A stretch of DNA of 64,000 bases, taken from Pseudomonas gozinkensis. Lineage in GTDB: Bacteria > Pseudomonadota > Gammaproteobacteria > Pseudomonadales > Pseudomonadaceae. A program made the position numbers and the translations under genes. The notes under the pieces were generated by a model that was not told the DNA's origin, made no database searches, and saw only the letters and a program-made list of their open reading frames with translations. Positions 7,529 to 16,035 of the stretch are shown piece by piece. Location: the NCBI RefSeq assembly GCF_014863585.1, contig NZ_CP062253.1, forward strand, positions 4,056,501 to 4,120,500. Reading direction: 5' to 3'. The first letter of the stretch is position 1. Each line of letters opens with the position of its first letter.

Positions 7529-8547
7529 GCTTTCACCTCGTCGATGGGTAATGGTGCACGTTCGGACACCAGTTTCGCTTCACGCATGGCCTGCCAGAAA
7601 CCGGCCGGAATGACCGCCGACAGCGCCGCCACATCTTCAGCGATGCGCCCCGGTTTGCTCGCACCGGGAATCACGGCCGCCACGGCCGGATTGGCCAGCG
7701 AGAATTGTAGTGCAGCCGCTTTGACATCGACGCCGTGGGCAGCGGCGATGCGTTTGATCTGCTCGACCCTTGCAACGATTTCAGGACTGGCCTTCTGGTA
7801 TTCGAAGTGCGCGCCACCGGCCAGGATCCCCGAGCTGTAGGGGCCACCGACAACGATTTCAACGTCCTGCGCCCTCGCCGAATCCATCAAGCGCTGCAAG
7901 GCGCGGTCGTGATCGAGCAAGGTGTAGCGGCCGGCCAACAGAAAGCCGTCAGGCTGCGCCTCGGTCAGGTCCAGCGTCAACTCGCACGGCTCGACCTTGT
8001 TCACGCCCAGGCCCCAGCCCTTGATCACGCCTTCTTCACGCAGACGCGTCAGGACTTTGAAGGCGCCGGTGCGGGCCTGATTGAAATACTCGAGCCATTG
8101 GTCACCGTAGAAGTCCTGAGCGATGTCGTGCACCCAGACGATATCGAGGCGGTCGGTTTTCAGACGCTTGAGGCTGTCTTCGATCGAACGCAGCGTGGCG
8201 TCGGCGCTGTAGTCGTTGACGATCTTGTTAGGGCGACCGTGTTCGAACACCCCGCTTTTCTCGCCCAGATCCCGGGCGGCGGCGTCTTCGACTTCATCGA
8301 GAATCACCCGGCCGACTTTGGTGCTGAGCACATAGTCGTCACGCTTGTAGCGGGACAGTGCTTCGCCGAGGCGGATTTCCGAGAGGCCCGAGCCGTAGAA
8401 CGGCGCGGTGTCGAAGTAACGCACGCCGGCCTCCCATGCCGCATGCACGGTGGCCTGGGCTTCTTCTTCAGGAATGGCGCGGAACATGTTGCCCAGCGGC
8501 GCGGTGCCGAAGCCGAGTTGGCCGGGGAGTTTGTCTTTCAAGCTCAT
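7525..8547 (-). CDS. Aldo/keto reductase (D-threo-aldose dehydrogenase / pyridoxal reductase-like)
   Basis: 340 residues from the ATG at 8547, which has GAGGA upstream. AKR TIM-barrel features are visible: GFGTAPLGNM, the catalytic region RYFDTAPFYGSGLSE (Asp and Tyr of the tetrad), LSTKVGR (Lys) and DIVWVHDI (His). The C-terminal part IPGASKPGRI is the NADP phosphate-binding loop. It resembles the subgroup of L-fucose/D-threo-aldose dehydrogenases and bacterial pyridoxal reductases. First gene of an AKR-SDR-SRPBCC operon, divergent from a LysR gene 112 bp away that probably controls it. Confidence 0.87.
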   Translation of the reverse strand: MSLKDKLPGQLGFGTAPLGNMFRAIPEEEAQATVHAAWEAGVRYFDTAPFYGSGLSEIRLGEALSRYKRDDYVLSTKVGRVILDEVEDAAARDLGEKSGVFEHGRPNKIVNDYSADATLRSIEDSLKRLKTDRLDIVWVHDIAQDFYGDQWLEYFNQARTGAFKVLTRLREEGVIKGWGLGVNKVEPCELTLDLTEAQPDGFLLAGRYTLLDHDRALQRLMDSARAQDVEIVVGGPYSSGILAGGAHFEYQKASPEIVARVEQIKRIAAAHGVDVKAAALQFSLANPAVAAVIPGASKPGRIAEDVAALSAVIPAGFWQAMREAKLVSERAPLPIDEVKA

Positions 8548-8659
8548 GATGCTGTCCTCGTAAGTCGTGGTCGGTGTTGACCGTTGAGCAGATCCTAGAT
8601 TGCGCCACTCAGACCGTCCAAGACATAATCCGCAGCACTTGAGTCCCTGAAGGTCTGAC

Positions 8660-9553
8660 ATGATCGACATCCGCCAATTGCGCTACTTCGTCGCCGTCGC
8701 CGAGGAAGAACACGTCGGCCGCGCCGCCGAGCGCCTGCACATTTCCCAGTCGCCCCTGAGCCGGCAGATCGCCCAGCTCGAAGAACGGCTGGGCCTGACC
8801 CTGTTCGAGCGCAGCCAGCAGCGCATCCGCCTGACCCGCGACGGCCAGACCTTTCTCGCCGAAACCCGCGCCCTGCTGACCCACGCCAACCGCCTGGAAT
8901 CCCTCGGCAAACGCCTGGGCCGCGGCGAAGAAGGCGGTCTGTGCATCGGCTACATCGAAAACGCCATGCACGCCGGGGTCTTGCCCAATGCCTTGCGCGT
9001 GCTGCGGGCGGATCGGCCGAACGTGCATGTCGCGCTGTACAACCTGAGTTCCGCCGAACAACTGGAAGGCCTGCGTCAGCGTAGTCTTGATATCGCGCTG
9101 GTCAGTGAACCGCCGACGATCGACGATCCTGACCTGCTGGGCTTTCAGGTGCTGGACGACCCGATGCTGCTGGCGCTGCCCGAACAACATCCCCTGAACC
9201 AACTGGAATCGCTGACCCCGGCGGATCTGGCCGATCAGGAATGGATCGGCGTGCAGCCACGCCAAGGCGCTGATGATGAGTTCGTCAGCGCCTGTATCCG
9301 CGCAGGCTTCACCCCGGATGTAAGGATGCAGGCCACCGAGCCGTTTACCGCATTGGGGCTGGTTGCCTCGGGGCTGGGGATCGCGATGATCCAGAAAGGT
9401 CTGAGCCATAACGCACCGCCGGGCGTGGTGCTGCGAGAAGTGCCGTGGCTGGCGTTCACCACCCCGTTGTGGGCGGCGTGGCACCGGATCAATCTGCGGC
9501 CGCTGGTGGAAACGTTTCGCAAGGTTTTGACCGGGGTCGATCCCGCCCAGTGA
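8660..9553 (+). CDS. LysR-family regulator, divergent from the AKR-SDR operon
   Basis: 297 residues. N-terminal winged helix-turn-helix (about 1-60: RYFVAVAEEEHVGRAAERLH then ISQSPLSRQIAQLEERLGL) and a periplasmic-binding-type effector domain. The sequence style (MIDIRQLRYFVAVAEEEHVG) is that of the CatR/BenM-like branch. Its position directly divergent from the aldo/keto reductase gene is the classic arrangement for a LysR regulator activating its neighbour in response to a pathway compound. Confidence 0.9.
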   Translation: MIDIRQLRYFVAVAEEEHVGRAAERLHISQSPLSRQIAQLEERLGLTLFERSQQRIRLTRDGQTFLAETRALLTHANRLESLGKRLGRGEEGGLCIGYIENAMHAGVLPNALRVLRADRPNVHVALYNLSSAEQLEGLRQRSLDIALVSEPPTIDDPDLLGFQVLDDPMLLALPEQHPLNQLESLTPADLADQEWIGVQPRQGADDEFVSACIRAGFTPDVRMQATEPFTALGLVASGLGIAMIQKGLSHNAPPGVVLREVPWLAFTTPLWAAWHRINLRPLVETFRKVLTGVDPAQ

Positions 9554-9616
9554 CCCGACAGCACAAGACTTTGCTGCTTTACTGAGAAGACTCAAAAAAC
9601 CAGCGAGCCTTCCGGC

Positions 9617-10543
9617 ATGAACCGCAATGACCTGCGTCGCGTGGACATGAACCTGTTGGTGATTTTCGAAACCCTGATGTTCGAAAAGAACCTGACCCGC
9701 GCCGGGGAAAAACTGTTCCTCGGCCAGCCCGCCGTCAGTGCTTCACTGGCCAAACTGCGCGACCTGTTCGACGACCCGTTGCTGGTGCGCAACGGCCGCG
9801 TGCTGGAGCCGACCCAGCGGGCGCTGGCGATCCTCAAGGAATTGCAGCCGGCGATGGACACCATTTCCGGGGCGGTCAGCCGGGCCAAGGATTTCGACCC
9901 GCTGAGCAGCCGCGACGTGTTTCGCATCGGTCTGTCGGACGACGCCGAGTTCGGCCTGCTGCCGCCGCTGCTCAAGCAATTGCGCGAAGAAGCGCCGGAC
10001 GTGGTGGTGGTGATCCGCCGGGTGAATTTCCTGCTGATGTCATCGATGCTGGCGTCCGGGGAGATTTCCGTCGGCGTCAGTTACACCACCGAACTGCCGG
10101 CCAATGCCAAACGCAAAAAACTGCGGGACCTGCGCTGCAAGATCCTGCGCGGCGACGATCGTCCCGGCGCACTGACCCTCGACGAATACTGCGAACGGCC
10201 CCATGCGCTGGTGTCGTTTTCCGGGGATCTGGGCGGTGCCATCGACAACGATCTGGCGCGGATCAACCGCGCACGTCGCGTGGTGCTGGCGGTGCCGCAA
10301 TTCGCTCCGCTGCGAGCGATTCTGGCCGGCACCGACATGCTCGCCACCGTGCCGGACTTCGCGGCTTGCGCGCTGGTCGAGGGCAGTAGCGTGCTGCGTG
10401 CCGACGACCCGCCGTTCGACATCGTGCCTTCGGAACTGTCGATGGTCTGGAACGGGGTCAACGACAACGATCCGGCGGAGCGCTGGCTGCGCTCGCTGAT
10501 TGCCCATCACATGTCGGCGCCTCTTCCACCAGCGGCGCACTGA
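9617..10543 (+). CDS. LysR-family regulator (NodD/LeuO-like branch)
   Basis: 308 residues, beginning MNRNDLRRVDMNLLVIFETL. The helix-turn-helix (LTRAGEKLFLGQPAVSASLA) is of the NodD/SyrM-like subgroup, followed by the substrate-binding domain. It starts 63 bp after the previous LysR gene in the same direction but belongs to a different subgroup, so it is probably not a duplicate. Its last 86 bp overlap the end of the convergent DinB-like gene. Target genes are unknown. Confidence 0.88.
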   Translation: MNRNDLRRVDMNLLVIFETLMFEKNLTRAGEKLFLGQPAVSASLAKLRDLFDDPLLVRNGRVLEPTQRALAILKELQPAMDTISGAVSRAKDFDPLSSRDVFRIGLSDDAEFGLLPPLLKQLREEAPDVVVVIRRVNFLLMSSMLASGEISVGVSYTTELPANAKRKKLRDLRCKILRGDDRPGALTLDEYCERPHALVSFSGDLGGAIDNDLARINRARRVVLAVPQFAPLRAILAGTDMLATVPDFAACALVEGSSVLRADDPPFDIVPSELSMVWNGVNDNDPAERWLRSLIAHHMSAPLPPAAH

Positions 10544-11057
10544 CTGGTTTGAACCCCGGATCGACCTCGCGCAGGTACACCGGCAGGTCGGTCATCGGCG
10601 GCATCTGCGGGATCTCGAAATACATCTGCACCACCCAGCCACGGTGGTAGTTGTTGTGGTTGATCACGTGCATCAGGATCGCCCCGGCATTCATGGTGCC
10701 GCCATCGCCGGAAACGAATTTGAAGTCGATCAAGCGGTTCAGCGAGGCTTCAGTCTGCTGCGCGCTCCAGGTGCGATACCAGCCGTCGACTTCCTGCTGG
10801 GCCTGGCGCAACTCGCCGAGGTCGGCGTGCACCAGATCATGGGACGTCGTGAAACCGTGCTCGCGCCCTTCGAGGTGCGCCTGCCAGATCCGGTCGACCA
10901 CATAGATGTGGTTCAGCGTGCCGATCATGCTCTTGAAAACCGTCTTGCGCTCCCTCGTCGTCTCCCCCGCCGGCAGCGCTTGCAGGCTGTCGAACAGACG
11001 CTGATTGGCCCAGGTCTTGTAGTCCGTGAGCAGATGGGCCGTGGCCAGATTGATCAT
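10458..11057 (-). CDS. DinB-family protein
   Basis: 199 residues of the DinB/YfiT four-helix bundle with three putative metal-binding His: LNHIYVVDR (first helix pair) and MHVINHNNYHRGW (HxxxH arrangement). Bacillithiol or mycothiol transferases belong to this fold, but pseudomonads make neither thiol, so the reaction is open. The C-terminal 30 residues after YLREVDPGFK are low in conservation cues and overlap the convergent LysR gene. Transcribed alone. Confidence 0.82.
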   Translation of the reverse strand: MINLATAHLLTDYKTWANQRLFDSLQALPAGETTRERKTVFKSMIGTLNHIYVVDRIWQAHLEGREHGFTTSHDLVHADLGELRQAQQEVDGWYRTWSAQQTEASLNRLIDFKFVSGDGGTMNAGAILMHVINHNNYHRGWVVQMYFEIPQMPPMTDLPVYLREVDPGFKPVSAPLVEEAPTCDGQSASAASAPPDRCR

Positions 11058-11165
11058 CGCAGGTCACCGTAGGCACGAAAAAGGGCTCAGCCTAGGATAG
11101 ACCTCTCTCGCGGGAATGGCGGTGGTGCTGACTATTGGTCGAAGGGAAATACCTTCCGCTTTCAC

Positions 11166-12083
11166 TCAAGCCCCCAACCGCGCCCACCCCGCCACCAGTT
11201 GCGCACTGATACTCACCCCACCACAAACTATGACTACCACATCATGCGCCCCTGCCAGCGCCGGATGGTCGAGGTACGCCACCGCCAGCGAAACCCCGCA
11301 CGCCGGCTCCACCAATTGCCGCAGATCACCGGCATAACGCACCACGCCCATGATCGCGTCGTCATCGGACAGCACCAGACATTCATGATCGAACTCGCCG
11401 ATATGCTCTACCGGCCACGCCGCCACCTGCGCGGCGCCGAGGGAGGTGGCGACGGTGTCGATCCGATTCAGGCGCACCGGATGGCCTGCCTGGACAGCGG
11501 CAGCGAACGAGGCGGCGCCTGTGGTTTCGCAGGTGATGATGCGGCAGTCGCGGCGGTCGTGGCGCAGCAGCCCGATGAGGATTCCTGCCAGCAAACCACC
11601 GCCGCCGACCGATGTGACCACGGTATCGACCTGTGGGCAGTCCTCGAGGATTTCGTCGACCATCGAGCTGTGCCCTTCCCACAGCACCGGGTGGTCGAAG
11701 GCCGGCACGTATTCGGTGTCCACCGCGCTGGCCAGTTCCCGCGCTCGCTGATTGGCTTCGTCCCAGACCTTGCCGTGGACGATGACCTCCGCGCCGGTGC
11801 GGCGAATACGTGCGCGAGTTGCTTCAGGGGTGGTGTGCGGCACCACGATGCAGGCTTGCAGGCCCAGGCTGTCCGCTGCCACCGCCGTGGCCAGCCCGGC
11901 ATTGCCGCCGGACGGACACACAACCTTGCGCTTGCCCTGCGCCGCTGCCTGACTGCACAACAAGCCCATGCCACGCAGCTTGAACGAACCGCACGGTTGC
12001 AGGTTTTCCAGCTTCAGCCAGATGCGCCGGGAAGCGGTCGACAGGGTCGGATGGAGGATCAGCGGCGTGCGGATGTGCAGCAT
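11166..12083 (-). CDS. PLP-dependent serine/threonine dehydratase-like enzyme
   Basis: 305 residues, fold-type II PLP enzyme. The Schiff-base lysine is K35 in NLQPCGSFKLRGMG, the phosphate-binding loop follows (PSGGNAGLATAV), and a glycine-rich loop (TSVGGGGLLAGI) binds the cofactor. The length fits single-domain L-serine/L-threonine dehydratases without an ACT domain. It would convert serine or threonine to the 2-oxo acid and ammonia in the cytoplasm. The C-terminal part is compact (VIVCGGVSIS). D-serine or 3-hydroxyaspartate activity cannot be excluded. Confidence 0.82.
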   Translation of the reverse strand: MLHIRTPLILHPTLSTASRRIWLKLENLQPCGSFKLRGMGLLCSQAAAQGKRKVVCPSGGNAGLATAVAADSLGLQACIVVPHTTPEATRARIRRTGAEVIVHGKVWDEANQRARELASAVDTEYVPAFDHPVLWEGHSSMVDEILEDCPQVDTVVTSVGGGGLLAGILIGLLRHDRRDCRIITCETTGAASFAAAVQAGHPVRLNRIDTVATSLGAAQVAAWPVEHIGEFDHECLVLSDDDAIMGVVRYAGDLRQLVEPACGVSLAVAYLDHPALAGAHDVVVIVCGGVSISAQLVAGWARLGA

Positions 12084-12215
12084 GGCGGACTCCCGAAGCG
12101 GCGGATCGGATGATCGGAACGTCTCTGCCTGAAGTTTAGTCGACGCCCCTGGCAGCGGTTAAACGCCGGGGATCGTGCCGGGATCTACACTGAACGGAAC
12201 AGCCGTGAGGTGCCT

Positions 12216-12875
12216 ATGAAAATGTCTGCGCAAATGACCGTGGTCGCAGTGCTCGCCACCCTCGCCTATCTGGGCCTGGCGATGTGGGGCATCGGTGGCG
12301 TGGCGGTGTTCTTTTCTCACGGCGCGTTGGTCGTGGTGGCGTTGGCCACGCTGGCCATGGTGGTGGCGTCGTTGTTTACGGAAGTGAACCTGAGCACCGG
12401 CGAACGCGAGGACCGGGCCAATCGCTGGGTGATTCCGGCGTTCGCCGTGATCGGACTGGTCAGTGCTTTTCTGCCGGCTTATTGCGATCGCATCGGCTTT
12501 TGGACCATCGGCCGCGAAGGCACCCGTTGGCTGGGTGCGCTGCTGTTTATCGTTGGTGGCGGATTGCGTTTGTGGCCGGTGTTCGTGCTCGGCCATCGGT
12601 TCAGCGGGTTGGTGGCGATCCAGCCGGGGCACCGGTTGGTCACTGATGGCATCTACCGGCATCTGCGCAACCCCAGTTACCTGGGGCTGGTGATCAATGC
12701 GATCGGCTGGGCGCTGGCGTTTCGCTCGGTGGTCGGCCTGTTGCTGGCGGCGCTGACGCTGATCCCGCTGATCGCCCGCATCCACTCCGAAGAGGCCCTG
12801 CTGCGCACGCAGTTCGGCGCCGAATACGACGCCTATTGCGCCCGCAGCTGGCGCTTGCTGCCCGGGGTTTATTGA
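12216..12875 (+). CDS. Isoprenylcysteine carboxyl methyltransferase (ICMT)-like membrane protein
   Basis: 219 residues from the ATG at 12216 (GAGG 5 nt upstream; a GTG at 12210 would overlap this site). Four to five membrane segments. The C-terminal signature HRLVTDGIYRHLRNPSYLGL is that of the ICMT/PEMT family of SAM-dependent membrane methyltransferases, and the end matches as well (SEEALLRTQFGAEYDAYCAR). Bacterial substrates are mostly unknown. It converges on the HAD gene with a 7 bp overlap of the ends. Confidence 0.85.
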   Translation: MKMSAQMTVVAVLATLAYLGLAMWGIGGVAVFFSHGALVVVALATLAMVVASLFTEVNLSTGEREDRANRWVIPAFAVIGLVSAFLPAYCDRIGFWTIGREGTRWLGALLFIVGGGLRLWPVFVLGHRFSGLVAIQPGHRLVTDGIYRHLRNPSYLGLVINAIGWALAFRSVVGLLLAALTLIPLIARIHSEEALLRTQFGAEYDAYCARSWRLLPGVY

Positions 12876-13537
12876 GGTTGCAGGCGAAGTTGGCCGTCGC
12901 TTTCGATGATCAGCACAATGTCGCGATAACTGGAAATCGTCGCGTGTGCGGTTTCAAGCGGATGCTGGTGCGTCGTGGTGATGATCATCAACGGCGCACC
13001 GGCGGCTTCAGCGGCCTGAATGCCCACTGTGGCGTCTTCGAAAATCAGACAACTCGCCGGTTCCAGGCCCAGACGCTTGGCGGCCAGCCGATAACCCGCC
13101 GGATCAGGTTTGCCGGCGGTCACGTCCTCGGCGGTGATCATCACCGCCGGTTCAGGAATCCCCGCCGCCGCCATCCGCCGCAACGCCAGATCCCGTGGCG
13201 CCGAGGTCACCATGGCCCAGCGATCCGCCGGCAACGACTTGAGAAACGCCGCCGCGCCGGGGATCTCGACGATGCCTTCGACGTCTTCGATTTCCGCCTC
13301 GGTGATCAAAGCCGCTTGCGCCTCGGCGTCCACGCCCGGCAGGTTCAAGCGCGTGATGGTGTCGATGGCGCGCACACCGTGGATGGTCGGCAGGAACGTT
13401 TCGACATTCACCCCGTGGCGCACGGCCCAGGCGGACCAGATCCGCTCGGCGGCGGCGATGGAGTTGAGGACAGTGCCGTCCATGTCGAACAGGAACGCGC
13501 CGAACGCGCGGTTGAAAACAGCATCGTGAGCAGACAA
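12869..13537 (-). CDS. HAD-superfamily sugar-phosphatase-like hydrolase
   Basis: 222 residues if started at TTG 13537, which has GAGGAAG 7 nt upstream; no good ATG lies before the catalytic motif. Motif I is FLFDMDGTVLNS (nucleophile and acid/base Asp), motif II is VTSAPRDLAL, and motif III/IV are around KPDPAGYRLAAK and IFEDATVGIQAA. The helical cap lies between motifs I and II. It resembles the YfbT/YniC beta-phosphoglucomutase-like subgroup, which dephosphorylates sugar phosphates in the cytoplasm. A longer start to 13588 is possible but lacks a comparable ribosome site. Confidence 0.8.
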   Translation of the reverse strand: MSAHDAVFNRAFGAFLFDMDGTVLNSIAAAERIWSAWAVRHGVNVETFLPTIHGVRAIDTITRLNLPGVDAEAQAALITEAEIEDVEGIVEIPGAAAFLKSLPADRWAMVTSAPRDLALRRMAAAGIPEPAVMITAEDVTAGKPDPAGYRLAAKRLGLEPASCLIFEDATVGIQAAEAAGAPLMIITTTHQHPLETAHATISSYRDIVLIIESDGQLRLQPQ

Positions 13538-13600
13538 AAGATCACTTCCTCGCAAGGGGCCGGGCAACGATGCCCGGCAATGTAGCACTTGCGGGAGGCA

Positions 13601-14014
13601 TCAGTGCAAACGCGGGGCCCTGGATTTGAACGCACCGTCGACGCAATCAAGCAACTGACCGATGGCCCAGGGCTTCTTGATGAACGCCACCGGGTGCCGC
13701 ACGCCGGAAGTTTCCGGCGTTTCATAACCGGACATGACCATCACCGGTTTTTCGGGCCAGCGATCACCGACCAGATTGGCCAGGTCTGCGCCGTTGAGCG
13801 TGCCGGGCATGGTGATGTCGGTCAGCAGCAGCGCCACTTCCGGCGCATGCTTTTCCAGATACAGCGAGGCCGCATCGGCGCTGGTCTGCGGCTCGACCTT
13901 GAAACCTTCCTCCTGAAGAATTTCGCACAAAAACTCCAGAATCAACGGATCGTCCTCGACTACCAGAATCAACCCGCCAGGAAGGTGCGCGCTCGACGTC
14001 GGAATTGGACACAT
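13601..14014 (-). CDS. Single-domain response regulator (CheY-like receiver)
   Basis: 137 residues from the ATG at 14014 (AGGGAG upstream). Only a receiver domain is present: D21-D22 acidic pair, phospho-acceptor D66 (LLLTDITMPGTLNG) and K114 (FIKKPW). No output domain and no adjacent kinase, so it acts by protein-protein contact or in a phosphorelay with an unlinked hybrid kinase. The PW after the conserved Lys and the inserted GTLNG after the phosphorylation loop resemble receivers found at the C-termini of hybrid kinases. Confidence 0.85.
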   Translation of the reverse strand: MCPIPTSSAHLPGGLILVVEDDPLILEFLCEILQEEGFKVEPQTSADAASLYLEKHAPEVALLLTDITMPGTLNGADLANLVGDRWPEKPVMVMSGYETPETSGVRHPVAFIKKPWAIGQLLDCVDGAFKSRAPRLH

Positions 14015-14202
14015 GAACTGGCACTCCCTGAATTGCATGAACGATTTAGCGGCTTGATCCCGCTGCTTATCTGGTATGAGCAGCGCCTTCTACAGAAATT
14101 CATTTTTGATACAGGTCTTTTCGATAACACTCGGTCGATGGGCAGTCGTCGGTACGAATTTGCGGTTAAAATGCGCGCCCTTTTGCTGGCCGATCCCGAT
14201 TG

Positions 14203-15144
14203 ATGAACCCTCAAGCCCTCGCCGTTCTCCATGCCCACCTGCTCACCGCGCTGACTTCGGCACCGGCCGAAACCCGGCGCCTGTTCCATGGGCGCGGGCG
14301 TTGCTGGCCGGGGCTGGAGCAGGTGACGGTAGATTGGCTGCAAGGCGTGGTGCTGGTGTCGTTGTTCAAGGAGCCCGAGGCTTCGCAGCTGGAAGACCTC
14401 AAGCGCCTGTTGCTGGAAATCACCGGTTCGGCGCCATGGCAGCACTCCGGCGCCCACACTTTGCTGATCCAGCACCGTTACCTGCCGCAGAGCACTGCCG
14501 AATGGCTGCTGGGTGAAGAAATCGACGAAATGACCATCATTGAGGGCGAGCTGAAATACCGCGTGGATCTGGGCCGCAAGCAGAACGCCGGGCTGTTCCT
14601 CGACATGCGCTACGGGCGCAACTGGGTGCGCGAGCAGGCGGCGGGCAAACGGGTGCTGAACCTGTTCGCCTACACCTGCGGTTTTTCGGTGGCGGCCATC
14701 GAGGGCGGCGCCAGCCATGTGGTCAACCTCGACATGTCCCGCGCCGCGCTGAGCCGCGGCCGCGACAACCACCGGCTGAACGGACACGACCTGAGCAAGG
14801 TGAGTTTCCTTGGCCACGACCTGTTCAAGTCCTGGGGCAAGGTGATCAACAGCGGCCCGTATGATCTGGTGATCATCGACCCGCCGTCGTTCCAGAAAGG
14901 CAGCTTCCTGCTGACCAAGGATTACCAGCGTGTGCTGCGTCGCCTGCCGGAACTGCTCACGGCGCAGGGCAGCGTGCTGGCGTGCATGAACGATCCTTCG
15001 TTCGGTCCGGACTTCCTGATCGACGGCGTGACCCAGGAAGCGCCGAGCCTGCGCTTCGAGCAGCGGCTGGAAAATCCGCCGGAGTTTCCGGATGTCGATC
15101 CTGAAAGCGGTCTTAAGGCGCTGCTGTTCAAGCAGATCGGCTGA
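14203..15144 (+). CDS. Class I SAM-dependent methyltransferase, RlmI/RlmK-like
   Basis: 313 residues from the ATG at 14203; an in-frame TTG immediately before is unlikely. The C-terminal Rossmann methyltransferase domain shows motif I (VLNLFAYTCGFSVAAI), an acidic loop (VNLDMSRAAL) and the catalytic motif IIDPPSFQKG, typical of 23S rRNA m5C/m2G enzymes of the RlmI/RlmL family. The N-terminal 120 residues are divergent and lack the PUA domain of RlmI. It probably modifies RNA; the site is unknown. Confidence 0.8.
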   Translation: MNPQALAVLHAHLLTALTSAPAETRRLFHGRGRCWPGLEQVTVDWLQGVVLVSLFKEPEASQLEDLKRLLLEITGSAPWQHSGAHTLLIQHRYLPQSTAEWLLGEEIDEMTIIEGELKYRVDLGRKQNAGLFLDMRYGRNWVREQAAGKRVLNLFAYTCGFSVAAIEGGASHVVNLDMSRAALSRGRDNHRLNGHDLSKVSFLGHDLFKSWGKVINSGPYDLVIIDPPSFQKGSFLLTKDYQRVLRRLPELLTAQGSVLACMNDPSFGPDFLIDGVTQEAPSLRFEQRLENPPEFPDVDPESGLKALLFKQIG

Positions 15145-15149
15145 CCCGC

Positions 15150-15923
15150 TCAGCGCGGCCGCAACACCAGCGCAAACAGCTCGCCATGTCCGGTAACGTT
15201 GAGCTTGTGATAGAGGTTGCGCCGATGCACCTTCACGGTCTCCGGCGAAATGTTCATCTGCTGGGCGATGGCTTTGCTGGAAAAGCCCTGAAGAATCAGG
15301 CGCGCTGTGTCGATTTCACGCGCGGTCAGCCGGGCGTCGAAACGATCCAGCAGCGCCGCGATATCGCCGACCGGCGCTTCGACCGCCGCCCCTTGCGGCG
15401 GCATCAACTGCACGTGCCGACGCATCGCTGACAACACCCAGTCCCGCACGCACAGCAGGCACCCCTGCTCCTGCAAACTGAACGCCGTCGCCCGGCCCAT
15501 CGACAAACCGAGCACGCCGCCATCGATGTTGATCATGAATTGCAGCTCATCCGCGCCGACCACCGAACGGAAATAACTCAGGTAGTACTCGCTGTGCAGA
15601 AACTGGTCCGGCGCCACGGACGCGAGGTTGTGCAGACCGTCGGCGATCCCGGCGACCGCAGCCTGATAGAACGGATCAAGCAGGTACATGCCGGCACAGT
15701 AACCGGCCAGTTCTTCCTGCTCGTCGGCGTGGCCCTGAGTGTCGAAGTCGATCAGCAGTTGCGGCGGGTGCCCCGTCTGCATCACCGCCACCAGCGCATT
15801 GTCCAGCGGCACCAGCAGCCGCAGCGTATCGACCAGCGTCCGCCAGAAACCATCCAGACCGATCGTGGCGAACACCCGCGACAGGCTCTGGTGCACCGGC
15901 AATTCCTGCAGCAACGCGTCCAC
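15150..15923 (-). CDS. LuxR-family regulator, divergent from the polyamine/peptidase module
   Basis: 257 residues starting at GTG 15923 (AAGGGG upstream). The N-terminal about 190 residues match no sensor domain that I recognise. The C-terminal GerE/LuxR helix-turn-helix is clear: LTAREIDTARLILQGFSSKA then NISPETVKVHRRNLYHKLN. No phospho-acceptor receiver. Divergent from a periplasmic binding protein and a DmpA peptidase gene, which it is likely to regulate. Confidence 0.87.
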   Translation of the reverse strand: MDALLQELPVHQSLSRVFATIGLDGFWRTLVDTLRLLVPLDNALVAVMQTGHPPQLLIDFDTQGHADEQEELAGYCAGMYLLDPFYQAAVAGIADGLHNLASVAPDQFLHSEYYLSYFRSVVGADELQFMINIDGGVLGLSMGRATAFSLQEQGCLLCVRDWVLSAMRRHVQLMPPQGAAVEAPVGDIAALLDRFDARLTAREIDTARLILQGFSSKAIAQQMNISPETVKVHRRNLYHKLNVTGHGELFALVLRPR

Positions 15924-16035
15924 GCTCTACCCCTTTTGAGTAACCCATGATGGGAATGGGTGCGGCACGGCCCGCCCGATAGGCTGACCACTCCTGTTCA
16001 TCACCGGCCTGCCAACAGGCCAGGAGTGCCGCATC

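Noticed and set aside
13558..13577. GCCGGGCA/TGCCCGGC hairpin before the HAD gene
   Set aside because: No T-tract on either strand; may be a structural feature of the leader but no function can be supported.
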